A stretch of 6,920 nucleotides of DNA from Chloroflexota bacterium (GCA_018830745.1 JAHJRU010000087.1:1-6920); one strand, 5' to 3'; positions 1 through 6,353 are shown, counted from the first letter of the stretch. Program-made: numbers and translations. The notes: generated by a model from the letters alone, not told the origin.

Positions 1-67
1 ATCCTTATAAACCTTAAGCCGTACAACTGCTTTTCTAAAGACCGCTATATAGCAGGGGACTATATGT

Positions 68-115
68 AAGAAAACGCACTATATTGTTATAATACGACAT
101 AACATATATAGTGCG
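68..115 (-). terminator. Candidate Rho-independent terminator (long imperfect palindrome)
   Basis: Two arms, 75-90 and 99-115, are reverse complements except for one extra A in the right arm, and they enclose an 8-nt loop (91-98). Read on the minus strand, the stem has a CGCAC/GTGCG base and an AT-rich middle. It is followed by TTTTCTT at 74-68, the order expected for an intrinsic terminator. It lies about 77 nt past the stop codon of the membrane-protein gene, so it would end that transcript. On the plus strand the stem is followed by CCCC, not a T run, so termination there is unlikely. The AT-rich stem is weaker than a classical one, and the palindrome could instead be a protein-binding site. 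Confidence 0.6.
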
Positions 116-140
116 CCCCATAACAGCACACACAATACAG

Positions 141-169
141 TTGACATAAAGAATAAGGCTGGGGATAAG
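141..169 (+). promoter_or_regulatory. Possible sigma70-type promoter, antisense to the membrane-protein gene
   Basis: A perfect -35 box TTGACA at 141-146 is followed after 17 nt by GATAAG at 164-169, which matches four of six bases of TATAAT. Transcription would start near 176 and run into the 3' end of the membrane-protein gene in the antisense direction. No plus-strand gene follows in the window, so if real it would make an antisense or non-coding RNA. A chance match is quite possible, because the region is AT-rich and the -10 box is weak. Confidence 0.2.
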
Positions 170-192
170 AGTAGGGGCAGCAAAAACGGTGG

Positions 193-693
193 TTATTTAT
201 TCCGCAGAGCGGCGGTGGCTTTCTTAACCTCGGTGCAGCGTTCTTCCAGTTCTCCCCGCTTGGATTCTTCCTGCTGCAGCTTATCAAAAACCTGGTAGAA
301 GGTTCTGGCTGCCTTTTCCAGTGGCTCCCTTAATGAACTATCGAAGCCTTCCGCAAGGCTCATTATATAGTCAGCCTTTAGTTTCAGCTCCGTAACCGCA
401 ATCAGGGACTGGTATTTGGTGGCGTCATCTATATCATAAGAATAAATGGCGCAGTATTTAAGGACACCATCCGCCCAGTCCATAATCTCCTTCAACTGCT
501 CGGCTCTCCAGCGGCGCCTTTCCTGCTCTATATTATGTCTAAGAGCCATGAAAACGGTAAATGCCAGCACCAGCATTGCCCAGGCAATAAGCGTATCGGC
601 TAAACCGGGAACGCGGGCGAGCACCAGGACAAGCACCAGCGAGAAAACCGCTACTACCATACCGGTTAATATGTATTCTAATCGTTTCCGCAT
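193..693 (-). CDS. Two-helix membrane protein of unknown function
   Basis: This encodes a 166-residue protein that I do not recognise. The N-terminus is basic (MRKR). Two hydrophobic stretches follow, at about residues 9-26 and 33-51, joined by a short turn (RVPGLAD). After them comes an Arg-rich segment (about 58-63) and then roughly 100 charged, probably helical residues. The last 35 residues (about 132-166) are rich in Glu, Lys, Arg and Gln and may form a coiled coil. By the positive-inside rule both ends would be cytoplasmic, leaving a helical hairpin anchor with a cytosolic tail. There is no catalytic motif. The ATG at 693 lacks a convincing ribosome binding site: the nearest upstream bases on the minus strand read CCACCTATGATTATGCC. 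The gene lies 127 nt downstream of the small gene and upstream of a probable terminator. It looks like a real gene from its coherent membrane topology and charged tail, but its function is unknown. Confidence 0.75.
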   Translation of the reverse strand: MRKRLEYILTGMVVAVFSLVLVLVLARVPGLADTLIAWAMLVLAFTVFMALRHNIEQERRRWRAEQLKEIMDWADGVLKYCAIYSYDIDDATKYQSLIAVTELKLKADYIMSLAEGFDSSLREPLEKAARTFYQVFDKLQQEESKRGELEERCTEVKKATAALRNK

Positions 694-760
694 GGCATAA
701 TCATAGGTGGATAATTAAACGTTGGGCGGCAACATATAAAAAATAAACGCAGCCATAACA

Positions 761-793
761 CTTCACCGGCTCTAATTAATATGGAGCCGGAAG
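761..793 (-). terminator. Hairpin after the small gene; weak terminator candidate
   Basis: CCGGCTC at 766-772 and GAGCCGG at 784-790 form a 7-bp GC-rich stem with an 11-nt loop. Pairing can extend outward (CTTC 761-764 with GAAG 790-793) around a 2-nt bulge. It begins 27 nt past the stop of the small gene. On the minus strand no T run follows directly; the nearest (TTTTTT at 743-738) is about 22 nt beyond the stem. It may therefore be an inefficient terminator, a processing or stability element, or simply a structured gap between the two genes. Confidence 0.35.
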
Positions 794-820
794 CGAAGCT
801 CTCGTTAGTGGAATAAGATA

Positions 821-1024
821 TTATCGCTTGCCGAACAGAATTATCACTGAAGCCTTACCGGAAGAATCAGCTGCCGCGGCGAAATGCTGATACAGGATTT
901 CGTGGATTGCAATGTCAGCCGGTGCGTTGGTGAGCCACTGATTGACGGCGTCCTCCAGAACAGCGATATTGCTGACGATAATCTTTACCTGAACGTCACT
1001 AGCCTTTGGGGGAATCTTGATCAT
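821..1024 (-). CDS. Small cytosolic protein of unknown function, 67 residues
   Basis: The start was set at the ATG at 1024, not the in-frame ATG at 1045. A perfect Shine-Dalgarno (AGGAGGT, 1038-1032) sits 7 nt before 1024, inside what would otherwise be codons, and the upstream ATG overlaps the likely -10 box. The protein begins MIKIPPKASD. Its hydrophobic pattern suggests beta (about 11-19), helix (20-34), beta (about 41-50) and beta (56-65), ending in IILFGKR. There are no cysteines, membrane segment or signal peptide. The layout, with one strand, a helix containing AVNQWL, then two more strands, loosely recalls the small Cse60 (sporulation-associated) family known from Firmicutes, but this is recall of a pattern, not an alignment. 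It follows hflX by 120 nt with its own promoter, so it is probably a separate or partly separate transcription unit. Function unknown. Confidence 0.75.
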   Translation of the reverse strand: MIKIPPKASDVQVKIIVSNIAVLEDAVNQWLTNAPADIAIHEILYQHFAAAADSSGKASVIILFGKR

Positions 1025-1031
1025 ATTGTCC

Positions 1032-1038
1032 ACCTCCT
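1032..1038 (-). promoter_or_regulatory. Strong Shine-Dalgarno deciding the start of the small gene
   Basis: AGGAGGT on the minus strand, 7 nt before the ATG at 1024, is a full match to the anti-Shine-Dalgarno core. It lies 3' of the alternative in-frame ATG at 1045, which rules strongly against that longer start. Confidence 0.85.
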
Positions 1039-1044
1039 GTCGCA

Positions 1045-1053
1045 ATTATAGCA
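1045..1053 (-). promoter_or_regulatory. Extended -10 promoter of the small gene
   Basis: The minus strand reads TGCTATAAT, a perfect extended -10 element (TG at 1053-1052, TATAAT at 1050-1045). No good -35 box is seen at the 16-18 nt distance (CTTTAA or TTTAAT at about 1073-1067), which an extended -10 can tolerate. Transcription would start at about 1039-1038, essentially at the first base of the Shine-Dalgarno, giving a leader of only about 14 nt. Confidence 0.6.
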
Positions 1054-1071
1054 CATTAGCCGCTCTATTAA

Positions 1072-1111
1072 AGGGGCTTTCTACTTAAATTAGTTTTCAG
1101 GGGCTTAAATT
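1072..1111. repeat. Paired direct repeats upstream of the small-gene promoter
   Basis: AGGGGCTT occurs at 1072-1079 and 1099-1106 (27 nt apart), and CTTAAATT at 1084-1091 and 1104-1111 (20 nt apart). They lie about 35-73 nt upstream of the predicted transcription start, where activators or repressors often bind. The two repeat types have different periods, so this is not one clean tandem unit. They could also be chance similarity in AT-rich DNA. Confidence 0.35.
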
Positions 1112-1144
1112 TTTAACTGAGAGCCTCTCCAATGTCGGCTGGTG

Positions 1145-2359
1145 TCAGACCGGCTGGGCGGACATAGCGAGGGTTCGGCTTATAAGTTCCAATAGTTCGG
1201 GCAGTCCATATCCTTTGATAGCCGATATGATAACCGCATCTTTATTAACCGGGAGATACTCCAGGGCATCTCTCCTCACTGTCTCCTCATTCCAGGCGCC
1301 ATCATCGGGTACTAAAAGGTCGGTTTTATTAAGTACGGTAATGGTCAATTTATTGCCCAGATTGAGGTCCCGGAGAATGTTCTCTACTGTCAGGCATTGT
1401 TCCGCAGCGTTATGGCGGCTCAGGTCTACCACGTGGAGGAAAAGGTCTGCCTCTTCCAGTTCCTCCAGAGTAGCCCGGAAAGCAGTTACCAGGATGGGTG
1501 GTAGCTTCTGGATAAACCCGACCGTATCGGTGAGCAGGAAGGCGCTTTTATCCGGCATGGTTATGCGCCTAGTGATGGGGTCTAATGTAGCAAATAGCTT
1601 ATCCTCCACAAAGACATCGGCTCGACTGAGCTTATTGAACAGCGTGCTCTTGCCGGCGTTGGTATAACCCACCAGGGCTACTATCGGTATGCCGCTCTTC
1701 TTGCGCTGTTTGCGGTAAAGTGTGCGTTGCTTCCTGACCTGTTCAATCTGGTCCTTTAGGCGGTGAATTTTCTGGCTGATAAGGCGCCGGTCCGTCTCAA
1801 GCTGTGATTCACCGGGGCCTCTGGTGCCAATACCCGCTCCCAGTCTCTCCAGATGGCTCCACTGCCCGGCCAGGCGTGGAAGAAGGTATTGATGCTGCGC
1901 CAGTTCCACCTGCAGGCGGCCCTCGTGAGTGCGTGCCCGCTTGGAGAAAATATCCAGAATCAGGGCAGCGCGGTCGATGACCTTTACCTTGAGATAGGCT
2001 TCCAGGTTGCGCTGCTGTAATGGCGAAAGCTCGTCGTCAAATATGGCTACGTTGTAGCCCGTAGCTTCCTTGAGTTCTAACAGTTCGTCTAGCTTACCCT
2101 TGCCCAGATAATGCGTCTTTGATGGGGCTGATCGTTTCTGAGTGAGCTTGCCGACCACTTCAGCACCGGCTGTCCCGGCCAGCTGTGCCAGCTCTTCAAT
2201 GGAATCATCCACCGGATATGCGCCGGTATCCCTTTTGGCCTCCACAGCTACCAGGAAAGCCTGTTCCGGTGATGCCTGAGTAGCCACAGGTCGTTTAGCG
2301 ATGTCAGCCTCCAATATTATGTCAAGTATATCCTGGCTATCAGCCCTGCTTCTTGGCAT
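1145..2359 (-). CDS. hflX: GTPase HflX (ribosome-associated)
   Basis: HflX is a GTPase that binds the 50S subunit and, in characterised bacteria, splits stalled or stress-inactivated 70S ribosomes. The 404-residue product shows the HflX N-terminal domain (about 33-190), with LGKGKLDEL at 85-93 and the family signature [15 protein letters not shown] at 178-192. A basic, helical linker (about 195-221) follows. The G domain has P-loop GYTNAGKST (231-239), switch I region FATLDPITR (256-264), DTVGF (278-282), NKTD (344-347) and a G5 motif SAIKG (379-383). All nucleotide-binding motifs are intact. The ATG at 2359 lies inside the end of dapL (20-nt overlap) with no strong Shine-Dalgarno, so translation is probably coupled. 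The first 30 or so residues precede the usual family start (near EQAFLVAVE), so the true start could be further in, but no better-supported start codon was seen. It ends the main operon. Confidence 0.95.
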   Translation of the reverse strand: MPRSRADSQDILDIILEADIAKRPVATQASPEQAFLVAVEAKRDTGAYPVDDSIEELAQLAGTAGAEVVGKLTQKRSAPSKTHYLGKGKLDELLELKEATGYNVAIFDDELSPLQQRNLEAYLKVKVIDRAALILDIFSKRARTHEGRLQVELAQHQYLLPRLAGQWSHLERLGAGIGTRGPGESQLETDRRLISQKIHRLKDQIEQVRKQRTLYRKQRKKSGIPIVALVGYTNAGKSTLFNKLSRADVFVEDKLFATLDPITRRITMPDKSAFLLTDTVGFIQKLPPILVTAFRATLEELEEADLFLHVVDLSRHNAAEQCLTVENILRDLNLGNKLTITVLNKTDLLVPDDGAWNEETVRRDALEYLPVNKDAVIISAIKGYGLPELLELISRTLAMSAQPV

Positions 2360-3512
2360 GCCACCCGGACAATAGCGACAAACCCTTCACCAGGTCGGCG
2401 TCCTGGATAGTTAAAGATAGCCTTATGTAGCCCTCGCCGCTGGGTCCATAGCCTATACCCGGGGTAACCACCACGCCGACCTCCTCCAGAAGCTCGGTGG
2501 CAAATCCCACCGAGGTATAACCCTGGGGAACCCTGGCCCAGACGTATAGCCCACCCCTGGGCGCTCTGGCTTCCACCCCGATTTTGTTCAGCGTCTCCAT
2601 TATCAGGTCACGCCGTTTCTGGTAAACAGCGTTGTGCTCCGCAATACATTCCTGAGAGCCGGTTAGAGCTTCAATGGCGGCATACTGTATAGCCTGCGGA
2701 ATCCCCGAATCGAGGTTAGATTTTACCGTCTTCAGTGCGTTCACCATTTCGGCATTCCCGACCACCATACCTATACGCCAGCCGGTCATGTTATAACTCT
2801 TGGAAAGGGAGTGGAATTCCACGCCTACTTCCATAGCCCCTTCGGCCTGCATGAAGCTTACTGGCCGGTATCCGTCATAAGCTATCTCGGTATATGGCGC
2901 ATCATGGCAGACCACCAGGTCGTGCTGCTTGGCGAATCTGACCGCCTCATTGAAAAAATCAAGGCCGGCTACCGCACCGGTGGGGTTATTGGGGTAGTTT
3001 AGCCACAGGAGCTTGGCTCTCCTGAGCACATCACCAGGTATACCGCTTAAATCCGGCAGGAAGTCGTTTTCATCGGTCAGAGGCAAAAAGTAGGATTCAC
3101 CACCTACCAGCGCCGTGCCAATGGAATATACGGGGTACCCCGGGTCGGGTACCAGAGCAATATCTCCGGGGTCTATAAAGCACAGGGCAATGTGAGCCAC
3201 GCCTTCTTTGGCGCCGATAAGCGGCAGCACTTCTTTATCCGGGTCGAGCGATACGTCAAATCGGTTTTTGTACCAGGCGGCTATGGCCTGGCGCAATTCA
3301 GGTAAGCCCTCCGTTTCCGGATAGCGGTGGTTTACCGGGTCCTGGGCTGCCTGGCAGAGTCGCTCGATTATGTGGGAAGGCGTGGGAATATCAGGGTCGC
3401 CTATGCCAAAGCTGACGACATCTTCACCCTTTGCCCGTTTGGCGGCAATCTTCTTGCTGATTTCAACGAATAGATACGGGGGTAAGCTTTCAACCCTTTG
3501 GGCGAATCTCAT
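2340..3512 (-). CDS. dapL: LL-diaminopimelate aminotransferase
   Basis: This is a PLP-dependent enzyme that converts tetrahydrodipicolinate and glutamate directly to LL-diaminopimelate and 2-oxoglutarate, bypassing the succinyl or acetyl steps of lysine synthesis. The 390-residue product is a full-length class I/II fold-type I aminotransferase. Visible landmarks are the N-terminal LPPYLF (10-15), [12 protein letters not shown] (34-45), [13 protein letters not shown] (62-74), GAK (100-102) at the phosphate site, NYPNNPTG (172-179) with the cofactor Asn, D204 and Y207 around the pyridine ring, the Schiff-base K238 in [14 protein letters not shown], and R364 for the substrate carboxylate. The N-terminal block and the DPGYPVY segment (123-129) resemble the DapL group as I recall it from Moorella and Dehalococcoides more than aspartate aminotransferase. 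A GAGGTG Shine-Dalgarno lies in the last codons of dapF, 8 nt before the ATG. The dapF neighbour, which uses its product, supports the assignment. Confidence 0.9.
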   Translation of the reverse strand: MRFAQRVESLPPYLFVEISKKIAAKRAKGEDVVSFGIGDPDIPTPSHIIERLCQAAQDPVNHRYPETEGLPELRQAIAAWYKNRFDVSLDPDKEVLPLIGAKEGVAHIALCFIDPGDIALVPDPGYPVYSIGTALVGGESYFLPLTDENDFLPDLSGIPGDVLRRAKLLWLNYPNNPTGAVAGLDFFNEAVRFAKQHDLVVCHDAPYTEIAYDGYRPVSFMQAEGAMEVGVEFHSLSKSYNMTGWRIGMVVGNAEMVNALKTVKSNLDSGIPQAIQYAAIEALTGSQECIAEHNAVYQKRRDLIMETLNKIGVEARAPRGGLYVWARVPQGYTSVGFATELLEEVGVVVTPGIGYGPSGEGYIRLSLTIQDADLVKGLSLLSGWHAKKQG

Positions 3513-3517
3513 ATTAA

Positions 3518-4378
3518 TTACACCTCACTGGTCCATTCTCCGGTAAAAACCACCTCCGCCGGGCCGCTGAGAAATACCTCACCTGCTCCATCCCATTCGA
3601 CACCAAGCGTGCCGCCGGATACCTTTATGTTAACCTTTTTATCAATGTAGCCGTGCAGGCGTGCGGTCACCGCCACGGCACAAATGCCGGTGCCACAAGC
3701 CAGCGTCTCCCCTACTCCGCGCTCCCATACCCGGGCTTCGATTTCACTGCGACTTATTATGCGCGCTACCTCGAAGTTTGTCCGACTGGGGAACATCGGG
3801 TGGTGCTCTACTTTTGGTCCCAGGCGGGACAGTGGGAAATCACTTACCGGCTTTTCCGAAAAGTAAACAGCGTGGGGATTACCCATAGAAGCAAAACTCA
3901 AGGGGAGTAACTCACCATCTATTGTTACCGGATAGTCTTGTATTATGTCAAGTTGCTCCCTGCCGCTGGAGTCAAGCCTCACCGGTATTTTTTCAGGGGC
4001 GAATTCAGGCTTTCCCATGCCGACCTGAATTACAGTCGGTTCTCCTCTATCACGATGCAGGCTGGCATGCCTGACACCAGCCAGTGTTTCTATTCTAATC
4101 TCACTAGCCTTGGTGTCAACCAAGCCATTATCTGCGATATATCTCACAAGACATCTAAGCCCGTTGCCGCAGGCTTCGGCTTCGGAGCCATCGGCGTTGA
4201 AGATTCGCATGCGGCAATCGGCGGTATCCGAAGGCATCGCCAGCAGCAAGCCATCACCGCCAATACCGAAATGGCGGTCGCACATGGCTATAGCCAGCGG
4301 TGCCCAGTTCCTCCCGGCGTCACTGGTTTCAACCACAATAAAATCGTTTCCCGCGCCCTGCATTTTGGTGAAATTCAT
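3518..4378 (-). CDS. dapF: Diaminopimelate epimerase
   Basis: DapF is a cofactor-independent racemase that interconverts LL- and meso-diaminopimelate with two cysteines acting as acid and base. The 286-residue length is normal for the family. Both catalytic cysteines are present: C70 in NADGSEAEACGNG (61-73) and C228 in ETLACGTG (224-231). Substrate contacts expected from characterised enzymes are also visible: N11 in GAGNDF, N61, N167 in SMGNPHAV, N201 in RTNFEVA, and E219-R220 in WERGVGET. The two halves of the protein are the usual pseudo-symmetric domains. The ATG at 4378 overlaps the miaA stop as ATGA, with AGAAGG upstream inside miaA, so translation is likely coupled. dapL follows after 5 nt, giving two consecutive steps of the pathway to meso-DAP and lysine. 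No odd features were seen. Confidence 0.96.
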   Translation of the reverse strand: MNFTKMQGAGNDFIVVETSDAGRNWAPLAIAMCDRHFGIGGDGLLLAMPSDTADCRMRIFNADGSEAEACGNGLRCLVRYIADNGLVDTKASEIRIETLAGVRHASLHRDRGEPTVIQVGMGKPEFAPEKIPVRLDSSGREQLDIIQDYPVTIDGELLPLSFASMGNPHAVYFSEKPVSDFPLSRLGPKVEHHPMFPSRTNFEVARIISRSEIEARVWERGVGETLACGTGICAVAVTARLHGYIDKKVNIKVSGGTLGVEWDGAGEVFLSGPAEVVFTGEWTSEV

Positions 4379-5346
4379 GCCGTCTTACCTTCTAAGAACT
4401 CCTCAACCAGAGTTTCGACCTCAGAGTCTACATCGTATTGAATATCAAACCACTTTATTCGACTATCCGTCAACTTAAACCAGTTGTATTGCTGGCGGAC
4501 GAAGCGGTGGGTTTCAAACTTGATTTGCTGTATGGCTGAGTCCAGAGATGCCTGGTCGTTAAGAAATAGACCAATCTGCCGGTAGCCTATACCTGACATA
4601 GCGGGAAGCTCAAGGTTATAACCCATGCGCACCAGCCGCCGCACTTCCTCGACCAGCCCCTGCTCTATCATTTTATCGACCCTCTGGTCAATTATACGAT
4701 ACAACGCCTTCCTTTCGGTAGTAAGACCTATTATCAGGGTTTCACCGGGTGGCGTTTTCCTTTGTGACAACCGGGGAGACGGTTCTCTGGCGCTGCCGTG
4801 CACCTCCAGTGCCCTTATCACCCGGCGGATATTGCGCCGGTCAATATTCTGCTCCGCCATCGGGTCGAGCTGGAGTAGCTCCTGATAGAGCTTATCCCCT
4901 TCTCCCTTGGAGGCTCGCTCTTCAAGATTGTGCCTTAATTCAGAGTCGGGTGGAACCTTGGGAATCTCCCAGCCCTCTATTACCGACCAAACATACAGAC
5001 CGCTACCGCCAACCAGGAGGGGTAATCTTTGGCGCTTTTGGATATTATCAATGGCATGGTAAGCCATTTGCTGATACTGCGCCTGGCTGAAATCCTCATC
5101 GGGATTGACAATATTTATCAAATGGTGAGGTGTCTGATGGAGTTCTTCCGGGGCGGGTTTAGCGGTGCCGATATCCATATGCCGGTACACCTGCCGGCTA
5201 TCGGCACTCACTATCTCACCATCGAACTGCCGTGCCAGTCTGAGAGCCAGTTGAGTCTTACCCGTGGCCGTGGGACCGACTACCGCTATCAGGCGCTTCG
5301 TGTCCTGATGGTTAATGTGGCTACTCGTATATTCTATCCTCGGCAA
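4375..5346 (-). CDS. miaA: tRNA dimethylallyltransferase MiaA
   Basis: MiaA transfers a dimethylallyl group from dimethylallyl diphosphate to N6 of adenosine 37 in tRNAs that read codons starting with U, which steadies codon pairing. The 323-residue product has the P-loop GPTATGKT (24-31), the catalytic-Asp motif SADSRQVYR (47-55, D49), TAKP (61-64), GGSGLY (113-118), RRVIRALE (174-181), GIGYRQ (252-257) and the C-terminal RQQYNWF (284-290). The start is a TTG at 5346. A TAG stop in the same frame lies three codons upstream, and no other ATG, GTG or TTG precedes the P-loop, so TTG is the best choice. A poorly spaced GAGG precedes it, and a CTG at codon 19 is a remote alternative. It overlaps the zinc-ribbon gene by 26 nt and dapF by 4 nt, so coupling is likely. 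Confidence 0.95.
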   Translation of the reverse strand: MPRIEYTSSHINHQDTKRLIAVVGPTATGKTQLALRLARQFDGEIVSADSRQVYRHMDIGTAKPAPEELHQTPHHLINIVNPDEDFSQAQYQQMAYHAIDNIQKRQRLPLLVGGSGLYVWSVIEGWEIPKVPPDSELRHNLEERASKGEGDKLYQELLQLDPMAEQNIDRRNIRRVIRALEVHGSAREPSPRLSQRKTPPGETLIIGLTTERKALYRIIDQRVDKMIEQGLVEEVRRLVRMGYNLELPAMSGIGYRQIGLFLNDQASLDSAIQQIKFETHRFVRQQYNWFKLTDSRIKWFDIQYDVDSEVETLVEEFLEGKTA

Positions 5347-5581
5347 ATCCCTCTATTAGTCCCTGCCGGTCCGCTTCTTCTGGAGTGCGTTTGACCAGCT
5401 TTTCCTTCTCACTCAAGGGTTCGACCACGCATATGTGCGGTCGAGATAAAAGGCGTTCCACCGGAGCGCCGCAGCGGGGACATTCGACCAGTGGTGTTGC
5501 GTTCATACCCTGCCTGACCTCAAATCGACGCTTACAGTGCTCGCATCCGCCGCTGACGGCTTTATATTCATAAATGGGCAT
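5321..5581 (-). CDS. FmdB-family zinc-ribbon protein
   Basis: This is an 86-residue protein with the FmdB/CxxC-CxxC regulatory-type N-terminus. It begins MPIYEY, followed by two metal-binding pairs, C13-x2-C16 and C34-x2-C37, with FEVRQGM between them and CPRCGAPVERLLS after. This would form one zinc ribbon of about 45 residues. The remaining 40 residues are charged, probably helical, and contain no clear motif. The first cysteine pair is a few residues later than in the common MPxYEYxCxxC form. The family is widespread but its molecular role is poorly defined; the name comes from a putative regulator of formamidase/amidase genes, and nothing here ties it to that. It starts 10 nt after the tpiA stop. 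A GGAGG lies 14 nt before the ATG, longer than ideal, but the MPIYEY start is typical of the family. Its last 26 nt overlap miaA. Confidence 0.88.
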   Translation of the reverse strand: MPIYEYKAVSGGCEHCKRRFEVRQGMNATPLVECPRCGAPVERLLSRPHICVVEPLSEKEKLVKRTPEEADRQGLIEGFAEDRIYE

Positions 5582-5591
5582 GGCGAGCTAC

Positions 5592-6353
5592 TCATCCTCC
5601 CCTGATTTCGGCGGTCTGCCGTATGATGCTGACAAACTGGTCGGCCTTGAGACAGGCTCCGCCAACCAGCGCCCCGTCTATCTCCGGTTGCTGCATGAAT
5701 TCGGCGGTGTTATCGGCGGTAACGCTGCCGCCGTAAAGGATACGCAGATTTTGAGCGCTTCTCTGGGTAAATTGTTGAGAGATGTAGTGGCGTATAAGAC
5801 CGCAAATGTTGTTTGCCTGCTCGCTGGTAGCGGCTCGGCCCGTGCCGATAGCCCAGACAGGCTCGTAGGCAATGGTTAGCTGGCTGATGTCTGCTATGCC
5901 GGCTAAGGCTGCGCCTAGCTGCTCGGTTATCACGGCTTCGGTTCGGCCAGCCTCATTCTCCTCCAGCTTCTCCCCGGTGCACAGGATGGGCTTCAGGTTG
6001 AATTTAAAGGCGGACTGTATCTTTTTGTTGATTAGCTCCCCTGTCTCTCCGAAATACTGCCTCCGCTCCGAGTGCCCGATGATGACGTACCGGCATAGTC
6101 CCGCCAGCATCACGGGAGAAATCTCTCCCGTGTAGGCGCCTTGTTCCTCAAAATACATGTTCTGTGCCCCGAGCCCAACGGTGCTTCCCTGGAGCAGTTC
6201 TTTTACCGTCCATAATGATATAAACGGCGGACAGATAACCCGTTCGACGTTTTGCACCGGCTCGATTTCCGGGAGCATCTCCCTTACCAGGGCTATGGCT
6301 TCACTTACGGTGGTATTCATTTTCCAGTTGCCGGCAATCATCGGCGTGCGCAT
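5592..6353 (-). CDS. tpiA: Triosephosphate isomerase
   Basis: TpiA interconverts dihydroxyacetone phosphate and glyceraldehyde 3-phosphate in glycolysis and gluconeogenesis. The 253-residue product is a complete TIM barrel of normal bacterial length. Catalytic residues are visible: N9 and K11 in AGNWKMN (7-13), H94 in IIGHSERR (91-98), and E164 in AYEPVWAIGTG (162-172), which also holds the flexible loop 6. Phosphate-binding YGGSV (207-211) and LVGGACL (229-235) are intact. The ATG at 6351-6353 has a good Shine-Dalgarno (AGGAG, 6 nt before it) that overlaps the stop codon of apgM. It is 9 nt downstream of apgM, a partner in the same pathway, and 10 nt upstream of the zinc-ribbon gene, so it sits inside the operon. 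Confidence 0.98.
   Translation of the reverse strand: MRTPMIAGNWKMNTTVSEAIALVREMLPEIEPVQNVERVICPPFISLWTVKELLQGSTVGLGAQNMYFEEQGAYTGEISPVMLAGLCRYVIIGHSERRQYFGETGELINKKIQSAFKFNLKPILCTGEKLEENEAGRTEAVITEQLGAALAGIADISQLTIAYEPVWAIGTGRAATSEQANNICGLIRHYISQQFTQRSAQNLRILYGGSVTADNTAEFMQQPEIDGALVGGACLKADQFVSIIRQTAEIRGG

Noticed and set aside
1..192. tRNA, CRISPR array or insertion-sequence end at the left edge
   Set aside because: No cloverleaf, no regularly spaced repeats, and no transposase fragment; only the palindrome and short motifs described above.
87..287. Minus-strand reading frame of 66 codons
   Set aside because: It overlaps the 3' end of the membrane-protein gene in another frame, runs through the palindrome, and has a Cys/Pro/Tyr-rich composition unlike a folded protein.
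446..700. Plus-strand reading frame opposite the membrane protein
   Set aside because: Ser/Thr/Arg-rich translation typical of the antisense of a coding frame, with no ribosome site; the minus-strand frame has coherent membrane topology.
1022..1045. Longer 74-residue version of the small protein starting at 1045
   Set aside because: Its first codons contain the perfect Shine-Dalgarno for the ATG at 1024, and its own start overlaps the TATAAT box.
1112..1144. Terminator just after hflX
   Set aside because: The only pairing seen (AGCC with GGCT, or the GAGAGGCTCTC palindrome with almost no loop) is too weak and lacks a T run.
2340..3512. Aspartate aminotransferase instead of DapL
   Set aside because: The general fold is shared, but the N-terminal LPPYLF and [10 protein letters not shown] blocks and the adjacent dapF favour DapL; a search would settle it.
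3653..4478. Several plus-strand frames opposite dapF and the end of miaA
   Set aside because: They lie entirely opposite genes with complete catalytic motifs and show no domain pattern of their own.
4625..5394. Plus-strand frames opposite miaA, including one of 113 and one of 121 codons
   Set aside because: miaA has all family motifs on the minus strand; these frames have no recognisable content or start signal.
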